A DNA stretch of 64,000 nucleotides, from positions 16,595-80,594 of the forward strand of contig CAUYLG010075769.1 of NCBI GenBank assembly GCA_963573385.1, read 5' to 3'. A program made the position numbers and the translations under genes. Positions 32,551-43,811 of the stretch are shown piece by piece. How positions within the stretch are numbered: the first letter of the stretch is position 1; every line of letters starts with the position of its first letter. The notes below the pieces were generated by a model. That model had not been told where the DNA came from. It made no database searches and saw nothing but the letters and a program-made list of their open reading frames with translations. Origin of the DNA: Cacajao melanocephalus (taxonomy: Eukaryota; Chordata; Mammalia; Primates; Pitheciidae).

Positions 32551-34044
32551 AAGACCACTTGAAAGTGGCAAGAGCCCGCCAGGAGTCCGAGACTGTCCTT
32601 CAGGAGACCCCGTCTGAGGCAGAGAGAGAAGGGGCGAGGCTGCAGGGTGCTGGGGGAGGGCTGCAGCTGGCAGTGGTGGGGAAGCAGGCAGGAGAGGCAG
32701 TCAGCGCGAGCAGGCTTTCTGGACTACATGGATTTTATTAGCAGGGAATAGGGTAGCTGAACTGGACGGGGGCGAGTGGCTGCTGTGTGGGAGGGGGAGC
32801 CGCCCAGCCAGGTGTGGGGCCACCACCGAGCCACTCTTGTTAGGACAATAGCCTGGAATCTACCCCTGCTCAGTGCTTTAAACCTGAAGGTGAGATTTAA
32901 AGGGACTGGGGGAATTAAGACCATTCTCAATGGGGGCCACTTGATTTTTTTCCAGATGACCTCACGGGTTCCTGGGGGTTCCTGCTTGCTACCCTAATGA
33001 CTCCCAGGGGCTGGCCCCTCCCACTCCACCACATGGTCCCTGTGCCAGCCCCACCAACCAGGCAAGTGTCCCAGGACCTGGTCTGGAAACCTGGGTCCAA
33101 GCCCACCACCCTGGCTGTCAGAACCTGGGACCCCTGGGGGCCTTGTGCCCCAACTGCACAGCCTGGCTCAGCCCAGCTTCTAGAAGGCACCAGACGGTGA
33201 ACTGCAGGGTGGGCAGAAGGCACTTGGGGGCGAGGGCAGTGCACAGAGCCCCCATTCTCTTCTCTGCCCTCCCCCATGGAACGGTGGAGACACATCGAGA
33301 TTTCCAGGGAGGTCCTCCTGTGCCTGCTCCGGCTTCCTGCACGGCCGCGCCTCCCGGCAAAGCCTCTTTGTCCACGGCTTCCTGCCAGGGCCCCCACTGC
33401 AAACTCCTGCGCTATAAACACCTCACAGCCCCCGACCCCCGACTCCCTCCAGCACCCAGACCCATCGCCCACCTCCCCCTCCCACTCTCTGTACCCACAA
33501 ACCCCCGCTCCAGGCACCCACCATGCTGGGCACACTCGGTGCCCTGAGGGGAGTTTGGGGGATGCATGCATAGACCTGGCCCAAGGCCTGCCCAGGAGAA
33601 GCCGAGGCAAGGACGGCAATAAACATCCTCCTAGCTGGACGCGGTGACCGCAGACGTGGCTCCCCCACCACACCTGGTGTCCTGATCCCTAAGAGGGATC
33701 AAAGGTGTCCCTTTCAGAGGCTGCTGGGGGGAGCGATGGAGATGCCACTGGGGTGAGGCATTTTTCCCGATACTTTCCCGGGGGGAGGCATCCTCAGGGC
33801 TGCGGTCAGCCAGCCAGACCGGGCCACGGGACAGCACTCTAGCCCTCCTCACAGGCCACGTCAACAGCAAAATCACCAACAAGAACTGCACACAGCAAGA
33901 AACATGGCACTAAATAGACGTCAAAAAAGAGGCTTGCCTGGCACGCTGTGCACATCCACCTGACCTTGGGGCATAGGGAGTATTGATTTCGAGACCACAA
34001 CTAGTTTTCATTAGGTAGGCAAATTTGTAATGTGGAATCTGTGA
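32551..34044. other. GC-rich DNA, no gene seen
   Basis: Single-copy GC-rich sequence. The minus-strand 248-codon frame at 32927-33673 has no domain and Gly/Arg-rich composition. 33860-34040 is more AT-rich, possibly diverged repeat. No exon supported. Confidence 0.5.
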
Positions 34045-34105
34045 ATGAAAAAAAAAATCACTGAATTGTACACTTTGAAAGGGTGATTGGTGACTTACAC
34101 TCAAA
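34045..34105 (+). mobile_element. L1M 3'-tail relic
   Basis: GAATTGTACACTTTGAAAGGG is the characteristic L1M 3' UTR string that normally precedes the final TCAATAAA. Only about 60 bp can be recognised. Confidence 0.5.
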
Positions 34106-34190
34106 CATGATGTGGGACGTGACACAGCTCTGCCCCGAGAGAAAGGACATTCCCAACACACGTGCAGCCAGAACAGACACCACTGCAACC

Positions 34191-34656
34191 CCAGTACACT
34201 GCTCACCCAGTACACTGCTCACCCAGTACACTGCTCACCCAGTACACTACTCACCCAGCACACTACTCACCCAGTACACTGCTCACCCCAGCACACTACT
34301 CACCCAGCACACTGCTCACCCAGCACACTACTCACCCAGCACACTACTCACCCCAGTACACTACTCACCCAGCACACTACTCACCCCAGTACACTGCTCA
34401 CCCAGCACACTGCTCACCCCGGCACATCCTCACCCCGGCACAGTACTCACCCCGGCACACTGCTCACCCCAGCACACTGCTCACCCCAGCATACTGCTCA
34501 CCCCAGCACACTACTCACCCCAGCACAGTACTCACCCCAGTACACTGCTCACCCAATATGCTACTCACCCCAGCACACTACTCACCCCAGCACAGTACTC
34601 ACCCCAGCACACTGCTCACCCCGGCACATCCTCACCCTAGTACACTACTCACCCCA
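34191..34656. repeat. 16/17-bp minisatellite, about 28 units
   Basis: Units of the form CAGTACACTGCTCACC (16 bp) or CCAGCACACTACTCACC (17 bp). Early units are 16 bp with CAGTA; later ones are mostly 17 bp with CCCAGCA or CCCGGCA. The 16/17 alternation rotates the reading frame through all three phases, so three overlapping His-Pro-Ser-Thr-rich frames of 185-217 codons appear. They are not genes. Confidence 0.96.
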
Positions 34657-36461
34657 CATATCCTGGGGCCAGGCAGGGTGACCCAGCAGGAGACACTGCT
34701 TTCCATCACCCCCCCTCTGTCCACAGCATTGTTCCCTTCAGGTGGCACTCACAGTGAGGACGGGCGGGCAGGACAGGCCTGGCAAGGAGAGCCCCCAAGC
34801 ACAGTCAGAGGGTGACATGGGGTGGAGTTGCATGGGGGGAGGAGATGCCCCGATGCCCAGGATGGCCCTAGTTTGCCCCCACTGTCCCAGCCAACGAACA
34901 GCTCTCCCACACTCTCAAAAGCACCCCAGTCTCAGCAAACGATTCTCTGGCAATCCTGCAGCAGGGCAGCAGGTCACAGTCGGCGTGGCCGCAGCACCGT
35001 GCTGGGGTGCACAGTGGAGGGAGATGGGGCTCTCCCTTTCTCCAGGAGGCTTTAGCTAGAGGGGCTTCAGCGAAAACATGGACCCTGTTTTCTTCCCTGC
35101 TGGAGGCACAGCAGCCATGCCTGGTCCTCGGGAGGCAGCAGCACCCTGCCCGCCATCTGAGAGAGGGCTGTGTGGCTTGTCTGACACCCGCTGTGAGTTC
35201 AGGGGAGCTCTGATGCTGCCCGGGAAGGATGGAACAGGAGACCCCAGTGGTGCAGCTTCTCCCAACTCCACCCCCACCCTCTGCACCGCAGCACCCCCCA
35301 GGCACCTGGCCTGGATGGGAAAACATGACAGATGATAGTCACCGGGGACCATCCTCCGTCCACGCTCCTTCCTGGCCTCGAGGGGCCCCATCAGGGAGAG
35401 CATGTTTTATTAATATCGGATATTAAAGTTTAATACTGTGATTGCAGGGGAAAAATGGGGCTTCACCTTCGAGGAGCATTAGCAGATTCCAAAGAGAGCC
35501 TGTGCACGGGAGGGACATTTGTCAGGGCTGTGAGGATGGGCGCCCCATCCATCACACCCTTGGTGAGCTCTCCACGCTGCTGGCAGTGGCCATGGGTGGG
35601 TGTGGCGACCCCCTCCAGCACTCCTGCCGGGTCAGCTCCCACCCCAGGCATCTGGAGCCAGCAGGGGAGGAGTGTAGGTGAAGCCCGGCACCAAGACTCC
35701 GAGGAGGGGGCTCTGGACTCTGCAGCCTGCACCTCTGGGTGTGCCTGAGACAAAGGCCAACCCCCTCACTGGCAGGTCATTCTGTGCAGGGAGCTCTGTG
35801 GGTCCCCCTGGGGCCTTTCCTGAGCCCCCAGCCTGAAGCATGGGCCCCTGGCCCCGGTTCATCCTTGCAGGCCCCTCAGACTCTTCTCACACCTGCATGC
35901 CTGTGATGGACACAGGGTAAGGGGCCACCCCCTCCACTCAGAAGCCCGGGACCAGCAGGGTGGGGCGGGTGAGGAGCTGTGGTGGAGGCTCTAGAAAGGG
36001 GGCAGGGGTCACTGTGGGGTCCTCTCTCGCTCCTTACAACCCCTGCATCTGGCAGTTGGGGTGTGAGCCCCAGGCCCAGGCTCCCAGCAGCTGCTCAGAC
36101 CCAGCCCCTAGGCTCCTCCCGCACTCACCTCCCACACACCAGCTGCCCTGCCACCCGCCACCCCTCCGTCCCACCGGCAAACGCACAGGCCGCCTCTGCC
36201 TCCCCTGGCCCCACCTGGCTGACTGTTCTCGTTCCTCCAGCTGGCTCCACTGGGCCTGGCCTCTCCTGGACTTTGGGCTTCCCCCCATACACCTTCCTTC
36301 TGCACCCCGTGCTGACCGATGCATGTTTATGGGGGTGATGAAATCAGTGAACACGTCTGGGAAGCTGCGGTTGGTAACAAAAAGAACTGGTGACCAGGCC
36401 GTCAGGTCCTGGGGGGGCTGCACCTACACCCATCAGCTCATGAAGGGGCCTCAGTCCTTCT
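34657..36461. other. GC-rich DNA, no gene seen
   Basis: Single-copy sequence apart from the small palindromic AT island at 35398-35450. No repeat family or exon recognised; the 230-codon plus-strand frame from 35960 runs into an LTR and is not credible as a gene. Confidence 0.5.
35398..35450. promoter_or_regulatory. AT island with 17-bp palindrome
   Basis: TTAATATC-G-GATATTAA (35410-35426) is perfectly self-complementary around one G, followed by AGTTTAATACTGTGATTGC. The pair of inverted TAATATC words would suit a dimeric homeodomain-type factor. Inference only. Confidence 0.3.
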
Positions 36462-36766
36462 GGGTGACCTTAACAGAATACCACAGCTGTGTAATTTACA
36501 AAGACCTGAAATGTCTGTCTCAGCATTCTGGAGACTGGGAAGTCCAAGACCCAGGTTTGGTGTCTGGTGGTAGCTGCAACCAGCAGAGGGGGACACGCTC
36601 ACACCGGGACGGGTGGGTGAGCTCACAGAACTCTGTGGACTCCCAGTCGTGAAAGCAGGAGTCCTCGTGGCCCAATCACCTCTTAAAGGCCCCACTTCTT
36701 AATGCCGTCATGTTGGCCACTGAGTTTTAACACCTGATTTTAGAGGGAACACAATCAAACCACAGC
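36462..36766 (-). mobile_element. MaLR (MST/MLT-type) LTR fragment
   Basis: Antisense order: TTAACAGAATACCACAGCTG, TGTAATTTACAAAGACC, CATTCTGGAGACTGGGAAGTC, GGCCCAATCACCTCTTAAAGG and ACACAATCAAACCACAGCA. The middle part is diverged. It contains a CTCF-like motif at 36580. Confidence 0.65.
36580..36594 (+). promoter_or_regulatory. CTCF-like motif in LTR
   Basis: CCAGCAGAGGGGGAC fits the CTCF core with one mismatch (G for C in GGC). It lies inside the MaLR-like fragment, a class of repeat that can carry such sites. Occupancy unknown. Confidence 0.35.
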
Positions 36767-38027
36767 AGATGGCAAGGGCTGGGCAGGCTAAGAAAGGACT
36801 CAGTGGCAGATGGGGAGTGCCTGCCTCTCGAGTCCACCCTCCCACCCCCCTGCACATGGCAGACATCACTAGTCAATCAGCACACTCACTGCTGCTCAGC
36901 CCAGACCCAGCTGGACCCTCCCCAGCACCGGACAGGCAGTCACGCCATTTGGGGAGAGCGGGTGTCCCAGAGGGAGTCCAGCCAAATGTCTGCCTTTTTC
37001 GTGGGACAGGGAGGGCGTGGGAGGGCAAGCAAAGTTCCTGTTTCCCCTTGGAAAGGAAACAAGACTGGCAGCTCTCACGGTGGTGGTACTCAGGCACCCA
37101 CCCTGGGTCTCAGGGTCCAGCATGGCACTGGGTACACAGCTGGTGCTCCCTACGTGCCTGTGGCTGGCCACGCCCAGCCCTGAGTGTGGAGCCTTCCTGA
37201 AGCCCCTGCTTCCTGCGAGGCAGGCCCCACGGCCTCGGGAAGACCTCGGAGGGCACCCTCGCATGCTCCGCCCATCCCAGCCTCTCGGGTCCCAGGTCCA
37301 GGGAAAGCACAGACGAGTGGCTCCACCTGAGGCCCCTCCAGTGCCTCCCCAGAGGTTTACGCCACCTCAGGGCACAGGAGCAGGTCTGTCCTCGGAGTTC
37401 TGGAGCCTGGCGGGTGCAGGCTGGAGAGGAAGAGTGAGCTGGGAGCAGTGTTCACGGGGGCCTAGCCCTGGGAGGCTCCACAGACGGGAAACATGATCTG
37501 CAGCCACCGGGCCCTTCTTGGGAAGAAGTGAGTGTAAAGAGTAGCAGAAGCCATGAGGGGGACAGACCTCCCAGCAACGCAGCCCCGTGGGGAGTAGCTC
37601 CAACTCACCCGAAGGCCACCCCTTGGCCACAGTCGCGCAGACAGGTGGAGACCACACGGGGCCTGTAGCCCCAGGTTAGCCCCGAACCTGCCCCCAGCCC
37701 CTCCCGGCAGAGCTGAGGAGGCCCCGAGAGACCAGGCCCCAAGGTAGGAACCCGGGCAGGGTATCAGAGCTCAGGGCTGAGGGCTGCGGAGGGTGCACCT
37801 GGCACCAGGCTCTGAGGAGTGTGGACGTCACAGTGCTCAGGGGCTGCCACGCTGAGAAAGGCACCCACAGGTGGCACCGAGGCAGCGCCTGGCAGGAGAG
37901 ACTGGTTGGCGCTGTTGTGATGGATGTGGTCTTGGCAGGTTGGTGGTGGGAGCACAGGTGGCACATGGTGCTCACGGCACCTGCACCCTCCCCCACACCG
38001 GGCCTGGGGGGGATGAAGCACCAGCCA
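36767..38027. other. GC-rich DNA, no gene seen
   Basis: Single-copy GC-rich sequence, no repeat family or exon recognised. Rising G content towards the G-rich array at 38.03 kb. Confidence 0.5.
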
Positions 38028-38133
38028 GAGGGGCGGGGGCGGGGCGGCCGGGGGCGGGGCGGCCGGGGGCGGGGCAGCCGGGGGCGGGGCGGGGCAGCCG
38101 GGGGCTGGGTGGGGCGGGGCGGGGCGGGGCAGG
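38028..38133. repeat. G-rich GC-box array
   Basis: About 105 bp built from GGGGCGGGGCGGCCGG-type units of roughly 16 bp, then GGGGC repeats. It carries many overlapping Sp1-type GC boxes and G runs with one-base loops, so strong G-quadruplex potential on the plus strand. CpG density is high but the block is short. It could act as a promoter-like or structural element, or be only a GC-rich minisatellite. Confidence 0.9.
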
Positions 38134-38159
38134 GAGCCTGGCCTCTCAGGGAGACCTCG

Positions 38160-38455
38160 TGCATTCTGAATTGTGCTTTTTAAAAATAATCAATTCCATT
38201 ACAAATCAATATCCTCACACTTGTCTGACCACATACATCTGCCACCCCAGAAATGCTGTCTGTCCCCCAGAACTGAGAAGGGAGGGCGTTGGTGTCAGTG
38301 AGGTGCTGGGAGCTTCTCTCTGCATCAGAGAATTGTGGTCAACGCACGAGGAAGTGACCAGAATTTCCCAGTTACCTGCACCGTGCAACGTACCCAGCGG
38401 CCGCACGTGGACATTTAAATTTAAATAAATTCAGATAAATAAAACGTAAAGTTCC
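38160..38455. promoter_or_regulatory. Two AT-rich patches, candidate conserved element
   Basis: 38165-38225 has AAAAATAATCAATTCC and CATTACAAATCAATATCC; 38405-38455 has GACATTTAAATTTAAATAAATTC and GATAAATAAAACG. The sequence between them is moderate in GC and non-repetitive. The sudden switch from the G-rich array to AT-rich sequence is notable. The functional label is inferred. Confidence 0.28.
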
Positions 38456-39224
38456 AGTCCCCACCCACACTGTCTCAAGTGCTCAGGAGCCTTCCATGGC
38501 CCATGGACGCAGGACGTGTCGGCCAGTGCAGGCAGCTCCAGGGATGGCACTGGCACCCACAGCCCGCCTTCCATCTCCTAGGGCTCCGCGGAGCACACAG
38601 AGGCGACTCAACGAGGACTTGCAGGACCAGGACCTCAGGCACGGACTCGGGGCTTGGCCATCTTCATAAGCACTTACTCTGTCCCTGGCTTCCTGGAAGG
38701 AGGACGCTTTAGCTGCGTGAGGGACTTTGGCACTCCCATGGCTGGGGCACCTCCAGAGCTCAGCTGGCTCAGTGGAGGTTTGGGGGTGGGGCTGGTCAGG
38801 GAGGGCTTCCTGGAAAAAGTGGAGCCTCGGGCAGCGGGGATGGCTGTTATTTGATGAGTGAGCAGAGAGGGCGGTGGAGGGAGGCACCCGGCCAGACACA
38901 GCAGCGTGGACCTTGGAGGTGGGAGCTCTCCAGGGGGACCGGGAAGACGCTGGCCAGAGTGCACAGACCCGCAAGACATGAACTCACACAGCTGTCCTGA
39001 CGGCCACTTCCCAGGCCACCATCCTGTCCATAACGCTCATGAGCGGAAACTCTTTCCAGAGGGAGTCTCAGGCACCAGGAAGGAGGAGGGGCCCTGGGCA
39101 GCCTAGGCCTGGGCAGAGACAAGCCCCACAGAGCCTGGTGGTCTTGAGGTCACTTCCTCCGCCCTCGGAGGCCCCGGGCAGGATCCCCACCACCAGAGCC
39201 GCCCCTTGTCTCCCCCGAGCCTAA
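38456..39224. other. GC-rich DNA with L2 relic
   Basis: Single-copy sequence; 38785-38850 (GGTCAGGGAGGGCTTCCTGG) is an antisense L2-like relic resembling the one at 290-430. No exon supported. Confidence 0.45.
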
Positions 39225-39605
39225 AGCTTCAAGGAGCCAACAATACCCCTAAACAGAGTCCTCTCCTGTGTTGTGTTTTTTATTTAATTTTCCAAAGAGC
39301 ACACTCTTTTATCATCCAAAACCGTGAAAGTAAATTAAGAAGAAATGGGTTTCTTTCAATTAGGCTCTGCGTTGCTTTGAGTAACTGCCTATAATTCTAT
39401 TTAATGAAAAAATAAAATCATTATTCCACTCTCCCCTGCCCTGTCACAGACCCACAGACGGGCTCCATTAGCGTGCACCGTAGATTTATTTAATTAGAAA
39501 AATATTTTGTTTTCTCTGATTCTTTGGGAAAAGAAAAGGGAGGGGAAAAAAAATCCTCCAGGCACAAAATTAATCAAATCTGTTACCTGATAGTTAATGG
39601 GTTCT
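39225..39605. promoter_or_regulatory. Large AT-rich island, candidate enhancer
   Basis: About 380 bp that contrast with GC-rich flanks and match no transposon I know. TAAT-type cores are dense: TATTTAATTTTCC, GTAAATTAAG, TTTCAATTAGGC, CTATAATTC, ATTTAATGAAAA, CATTATTCC, CTCCATTAGCG, TTTAATTAGAAA, AAAATTAATCAAATC and AGTTAATGGG. This is the texture of deeply conserved developmental enhancers bound by homeodomain proteins. Activity and target gene are inferred. Confidence 0.42.
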
Positions 39606-41559
39606 ACGCTCCCACGTCACTCAATCCCCACGGTTGCTCCCACCCTTGATTTGGACCCAAACTCAATCACACACCACCAACGGGCCACCACCGCACCTCC
39701 CTGGCCGCATCAGGCAAACTCCGATGCCAAGACCCTCACTGCTGGGTGGAGGGACCCCCGTGGCAGGCACATGGGGGAAGGAGGCCGAATTCTTCCTTCG
39801 CCACAAAGCATCAGTTCCCCGGCCCTGCGTGATGGGCAGGAAGCCGAAGCCCGGGACACACGTGCAGCTTGTTAAGCAGAGCCCGGGACCATGCCCACCT
39901 CACTCCCAAACCCGGCACCGGACTCCCACCCCGAGGCCTCGGCTGCTTCCCAGGGCCCGGGGGTGGCAGAGAGGGTGTCTGAGAGAGGCGAGCTGGCTTT
40001 ACAAAAGAGGCTGGCTCCCAGGAACAAAGAGGCTCCCTCTGGGGACCAAGCTAAGGTCTGGGAGGCAGGCCCTACGGACCCCTCTGTGACCTCTGGTGGC
40101 CCTGCTGTGAGCTCAGGGTCCCCCAACTGTCCAGCAGGAACGTGCCACCTATGATGCATGTGGCATGGGGACAGATGAACTCAGCGTGGACTCTGGGCCC
40201 ATTCTGTGCCTTTGAGGCCACCCTGGGCCCTTTTCTTCCCATCACACCTTCTTTCTCTTCTTCTTTCTCTCCCTTCCTGCCCTCTCCTCCCATCCTCCCT
40301 TCTTCCTCTTTCTTCTTTCTCTCTGGACCCTGCAGGACCCTGTCCGTAGAAACAGCCCATGGTTATGAGCAGAAACTCACGTTCTCTGAGGACCCTTGGG
40401 GTTCCCCTTTGGGATGCGGAAGGAAGGAACCCCCAGAAGAGCCACAAGCAGGTTTCCCAGGCTGTGTTTCATGGGATGGGACGCCTGTGAGGCTCTCCTA
40501 ACAAGGGCTCCCAGCCAGCTGAGCTTGGGGTGGGGACAGGGGCCCCTGCAGATAGAGCTGCCAGAAACTCCAGGCCGTCTACTGACCCTGGAATCCCAGA
40601 TAAACACCCAGTCACTTCTTAGCACAAGTATGCCCCAAATCGTGCACAGGATATACTTACACTCAGAAAGACGCACTGATCTGAGATTCGAACGTCCCTG
40701 GGAATCCTGTATCTCTGTGTGCTCTACCTGGCCATTCCTGGGGTAGACTTTGGCCTCCCGGGAGGCCCCAGTGCTGCCCCTTGCCCTCTGAGGCTCTGAG
40801 AAGCGCTCGCTGCACCCCTTCCTCCCACAGCCAGGGGCTTCTACTGCAGCTGTGTCTTCACCACTCAGAGGTGGGGCCGGTCAGCATCTCAGCCCACCGG
40901 CGGGTGTGTGAGCTCTGGGTCAGGGTACTTTTCCTTCTTGGGGGATCTCAACTTGGCAAGATGGGAGCCCTGGGGCCAGCCTTCCAGTGGCCCCAGCGTG
41001 TCCTCGACCAAGCCTGGCCTGGCCCCTGGCCTCCTCCCACCCGGCACCGTGCATGGCCCAGCGGTCGGTGGGTTCAGGTCCCCAGCAGACAGACGTACCA
41101 CAGAGGGAGGTCACGAGACTCGGCCGAGCTGCAGCCAGGCACCCGGACCTCATCGCCCCAAAGCCAGTCCCAGCCAGATGGGAGCCAGGCACAAAGATGA
41201 CACGTTGGCCGTGGCAGCGCCTGCCTGGGCGAGGCTGTGGTCTCTGAAACGGCCACCGCCTCCCTCTTGCTTTCCGGTTTTTCCAGCAGAACCTCACCGT
41301 TGGAAGTCGGCACTTCAGCTCAGGTGGGTGTGGACCCAACCCTGGTCCGCCCCATACAGCTCCTGCAGGACTGTGATGACCCAGGGGACAGGGGTCTCCC
41401 GGACTGACCTGAGAGCTAGACATCTGTCAGGCCAAGTCACCCCACCCAGGTCACAGCCAGTGACATCACAGACTTCGCCCAGGGCCAACAGCTCTTGGGC
41501 TAGTTGGGGATCAGAATAATTTTTCCTCCCAATTGTGGATGATTCAGGTAGGAAGATGG
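39606..41559. other. GC-rich DNA, no gene seen
   Basis: Single-copy GC-rich sequence with the polypyrimidine tract listed separately. GACCTCTGGTGGCCC at 40089 is a weak CTCF-like word in reverse orientation. No exon recognised. Confidence 0.5.
40229..40325. repeat. Polypyrimidine tract
   Basis: About 95 bp dominated by TTCTTT, CTCCC and CTTCC blocks, with a few A interruptions. Similar to the tract at 10.4 kb, with triplex potential if flanking interruptions permit. Confidence 0.85.
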
Positions 41560-42003
41560 TCTCGTTTGGGCATCTGTGCCAATGCAAACCTGTGTTGAAC
41601 TGCCATCCTCCAGGGCTGGGTGGGGCCGGGGCGGGGTGGCTGGATCATGGAATCCTCCAGGGCTGGTGGGGGGTGGCTGGATCCCGGGTGTGGGAGGTGG
41701 CTGAATCATGGGCGTGTCCTTCACACGTGGTTCTCACCATCCCTTTGGCGTTGGTCTTACAAGTGAGCTCTCACCAGATCTGGTCGTTTGAACATGTTGG
41801 CACCTCCCCACTCTGCCTCCTGCACCCACCGTGGGAGACGCCTGCTCCCGCTTTGCCTTCCGCCATGACTGGAAACATGCTGAGGCCTCCCCAGAAGCAG
41901 AAGCCGCTGTGCTTCCAGCAGACGCTGCGGAACCCTGAGCCAATTACGCCTTTCTCGGCCTCAGGTGTTTCTTTACAGCAATTTGAGGATGCACTGATAC
42001 AGA
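41560..42003 (+). mobile_element. MST-type MaLR LTR with internal duplication
   Basis: 3' part is clear: GTGAGCTCTCACCAGATCTGG, GTCGTTTGAACATGTTGGCACC, TTTGCCTTCCGCCATGACTGG, GAGGCCTCCCCAGAAGC and CAATTTGAGGATGCACTGATAC. The 5' part holds a local duplication of an ATCCTCCAGGGCTGG-GGCTGGATC segment (41606-41690). TTACGCC stands where AATTAAACC is usual. Confidence 0.72.
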
Positions 42004-42580
42004 CAGGGGAGGGGTGGTGTTGAGGAGGGGGCTGGCGCTAAAACACGGGCTGGGCAGAGGGCGCCAGGAGGGCCAGGTCTTGGACATGGCAAGACCCCAC
42101 ATGAGGACAGGGCTCACACAGCTGCTCCCGGCAGGTGCGATCCAGAACGCTCTCTATGGCCAGAGCCTGGCCAGTGCCTGGCTGAGTTAACACCACCCCC
42201 AGCCTCCTGACCACTGGTGCCTTCCTCAAACAGCCCCCGAGACTCCAAAGTGGCACTGGGTGGAGTCCACCCCACTCCACCGGATCTTGTGTGAAATTCT
42301 CAAACTCAGCTTGGTGGCGTGGACCTGCCTGCCATGTTCTGCCTACACTCAGCAGCCCGTGTTGGCACAGGAGTGGGGACATTCTCCACCTGGGGCCCAG
42401 GGCTTTGGGGGCGGGGGTCGGGGGCAGGGGACTGACTGAGGAAAAACAGCTCCTAAGAAGCAGCATTTGAGAAAACCTGGCCTCGACCCAGCTGTCTCTG
42501 CTCTTGGCCTGGCAGTGTGGGAAACTGCAGATTCTTCTCATTGCACCTCAACAAACACCACCCACGCCCTACCAGTGGGC
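42004..42580. other. No gene or repeat recognised
   Basis: GC-rich single-copy sequence between an MST LTR and a 63-bp tandem repeat. No exon supported. Confidence 0.4.
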
Positions 42581-42770
42581 GAGCCACAGACGAGGGGTTC
42601 CCCTGAAAGTTGAGCCCCCCGTCAGGGCTGAACTGTGATGGGAGAGCCACAGACAAGGGGGCTCCCCTGAAAGCTGAGCCCGCCGTTAGGGCTGAACTGT
42701 GGTGGAAGAGCCACAGACGAGGGGTTCCTCTAAAAGCTGAGCCCCCCCATTAGGGCTGAACTGTGGCCCT
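42581..42770. repeat. 63/64-bp tandem repeat, three copies
   Basis: Unit GAGCCACAGACGAGGGGTTC... through GGGCTGAACTGTG. Copies start at 42581, 42644 and 42708. The repeat ends inside an LTR-like segment (GAACTGTGGCCCTGTG), suggesting the start of the adjacent MLT1-like LTR was amplified. Confidence 0.93.
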
Positions 42771-43030
42771 GTGTTAAAAAGGTAGCTTGGGCGAAAGGAC
42801 GTCACACGGGTGGGTCCTAATCCAGGTGTCCTTACAGGACAGACACACGGAGGGCCGCCCCTCTGAGTACACAGAGAGGCCAGGGAGGCGCCAGCCCTGA
42901 TCCCGGACTCCCAGCCTGCAGGGTCGGGGGGAGCCATGTGTTGTGTAAGTGCCCAGGCTTCAGTTCTCTGCTGTGGAAGTCCCTGCAAACCGACCCCACT
43001 CCACTGCTGCTTTGTGGCTTGAAACAAACA
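42771..43030 (+). mobile_element. MLT1-like LTR fragment
   Basis: GGTGGGTCCTAATCCAGGTG, TCCTTACAGGACAGACACACGG and TTTGTGGCTTGAAACAAACAG are diverged MLT1-like strings in sense order. Age and the adjacent tandem repeat make the edges uncertain. Confidence 0.5.
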
Positions 43031-43811
43031 GAAATGTTTGCAAGCTCCGTCCCCAAATAACAGTCAGGGGTTGTGCTGAGCATGGAGGGCGTCCTGAGGC
43101 AGAGCCCTGAGGGTGGCGCCGGCTGCAGGGGGGTCGTACGGCAGCCCAACTGGGGGTCTTCTCCAGCGTCTACCTCTAGTCGGTGTGGTCTGGAGCCCAC
43201 TGCCATTAAGTCAGCCCCTTTCTCCCTCCGTCCATGGAAGACGCTACATTTTACCCTCTTTACCAGTGGGGACCCTAGTCCCGGCCTTCTCGAGAGCCTG
43301 ACTGTCACCTGCCCTCCAGCAGTCCAGTCCGCCCTGGAAAGCAAATCCTCACCCCCACAGAGCTGCACACGGTGGATGCAGGACAGAGGACCCAAGTTGA
43401 AAGAGGTGACCGCACAGGTGACCCCCACAGATGGAGACACCCAGGGACCCCAGAGGCTCCCCTTCCCCAGGGAAGGTGTTACAGGTGTGCCCTCACCCAG
43501 CCCTGGCCCCGGGGAGCTTCGGACAGAGGGACCCAGCTGCCTGGTGGGAGGCAAAGCCCCCTCCCCCCACCAGCCCAGAGGGGCAGCCTGCGACCCCTTC
43601 CCAGGTCCTGGGGACAGAGTCCCCTCCCCACCTCCTTCCTGCAGCCCTGCACTTGCCGATCCCTCAACCAACACTCACCAAGATGCTCTTTGGCAAAATA
43701 AGCCCCAGGTGACCTCAGAACACCTGGACAGGGCAGAGGGAGGAGCGGCGGTCAGGACTCGCATGGCAGCAGCGGCTCCAGGGCCACCCCAAACCAAGGT
43801 GGTGTCATGAG
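43031..43811. other. GC-rich DNA, no gene seen
   Basis: Single-copy sequence. Overlapping open frames on both strands (up to 280 codons, minus strand 42832-43674) cross the tandem repeat edge and the MLT1-like LTR, so they are not credible coding sequence. Confidence 0.5.

Noticed and set aside
34083..34815. Overlapping 185-217-codon plus-strand frames rich in His, Pro, Ser, Thr
   Set aside because: Created by the 16/17-bp minisatellite in all frames; no start context or domain.
42832..43674. 280-codon minus-strand frame
   Set aside because: Overlaps the MLT1-like LTR and other long frames; GC-driven.
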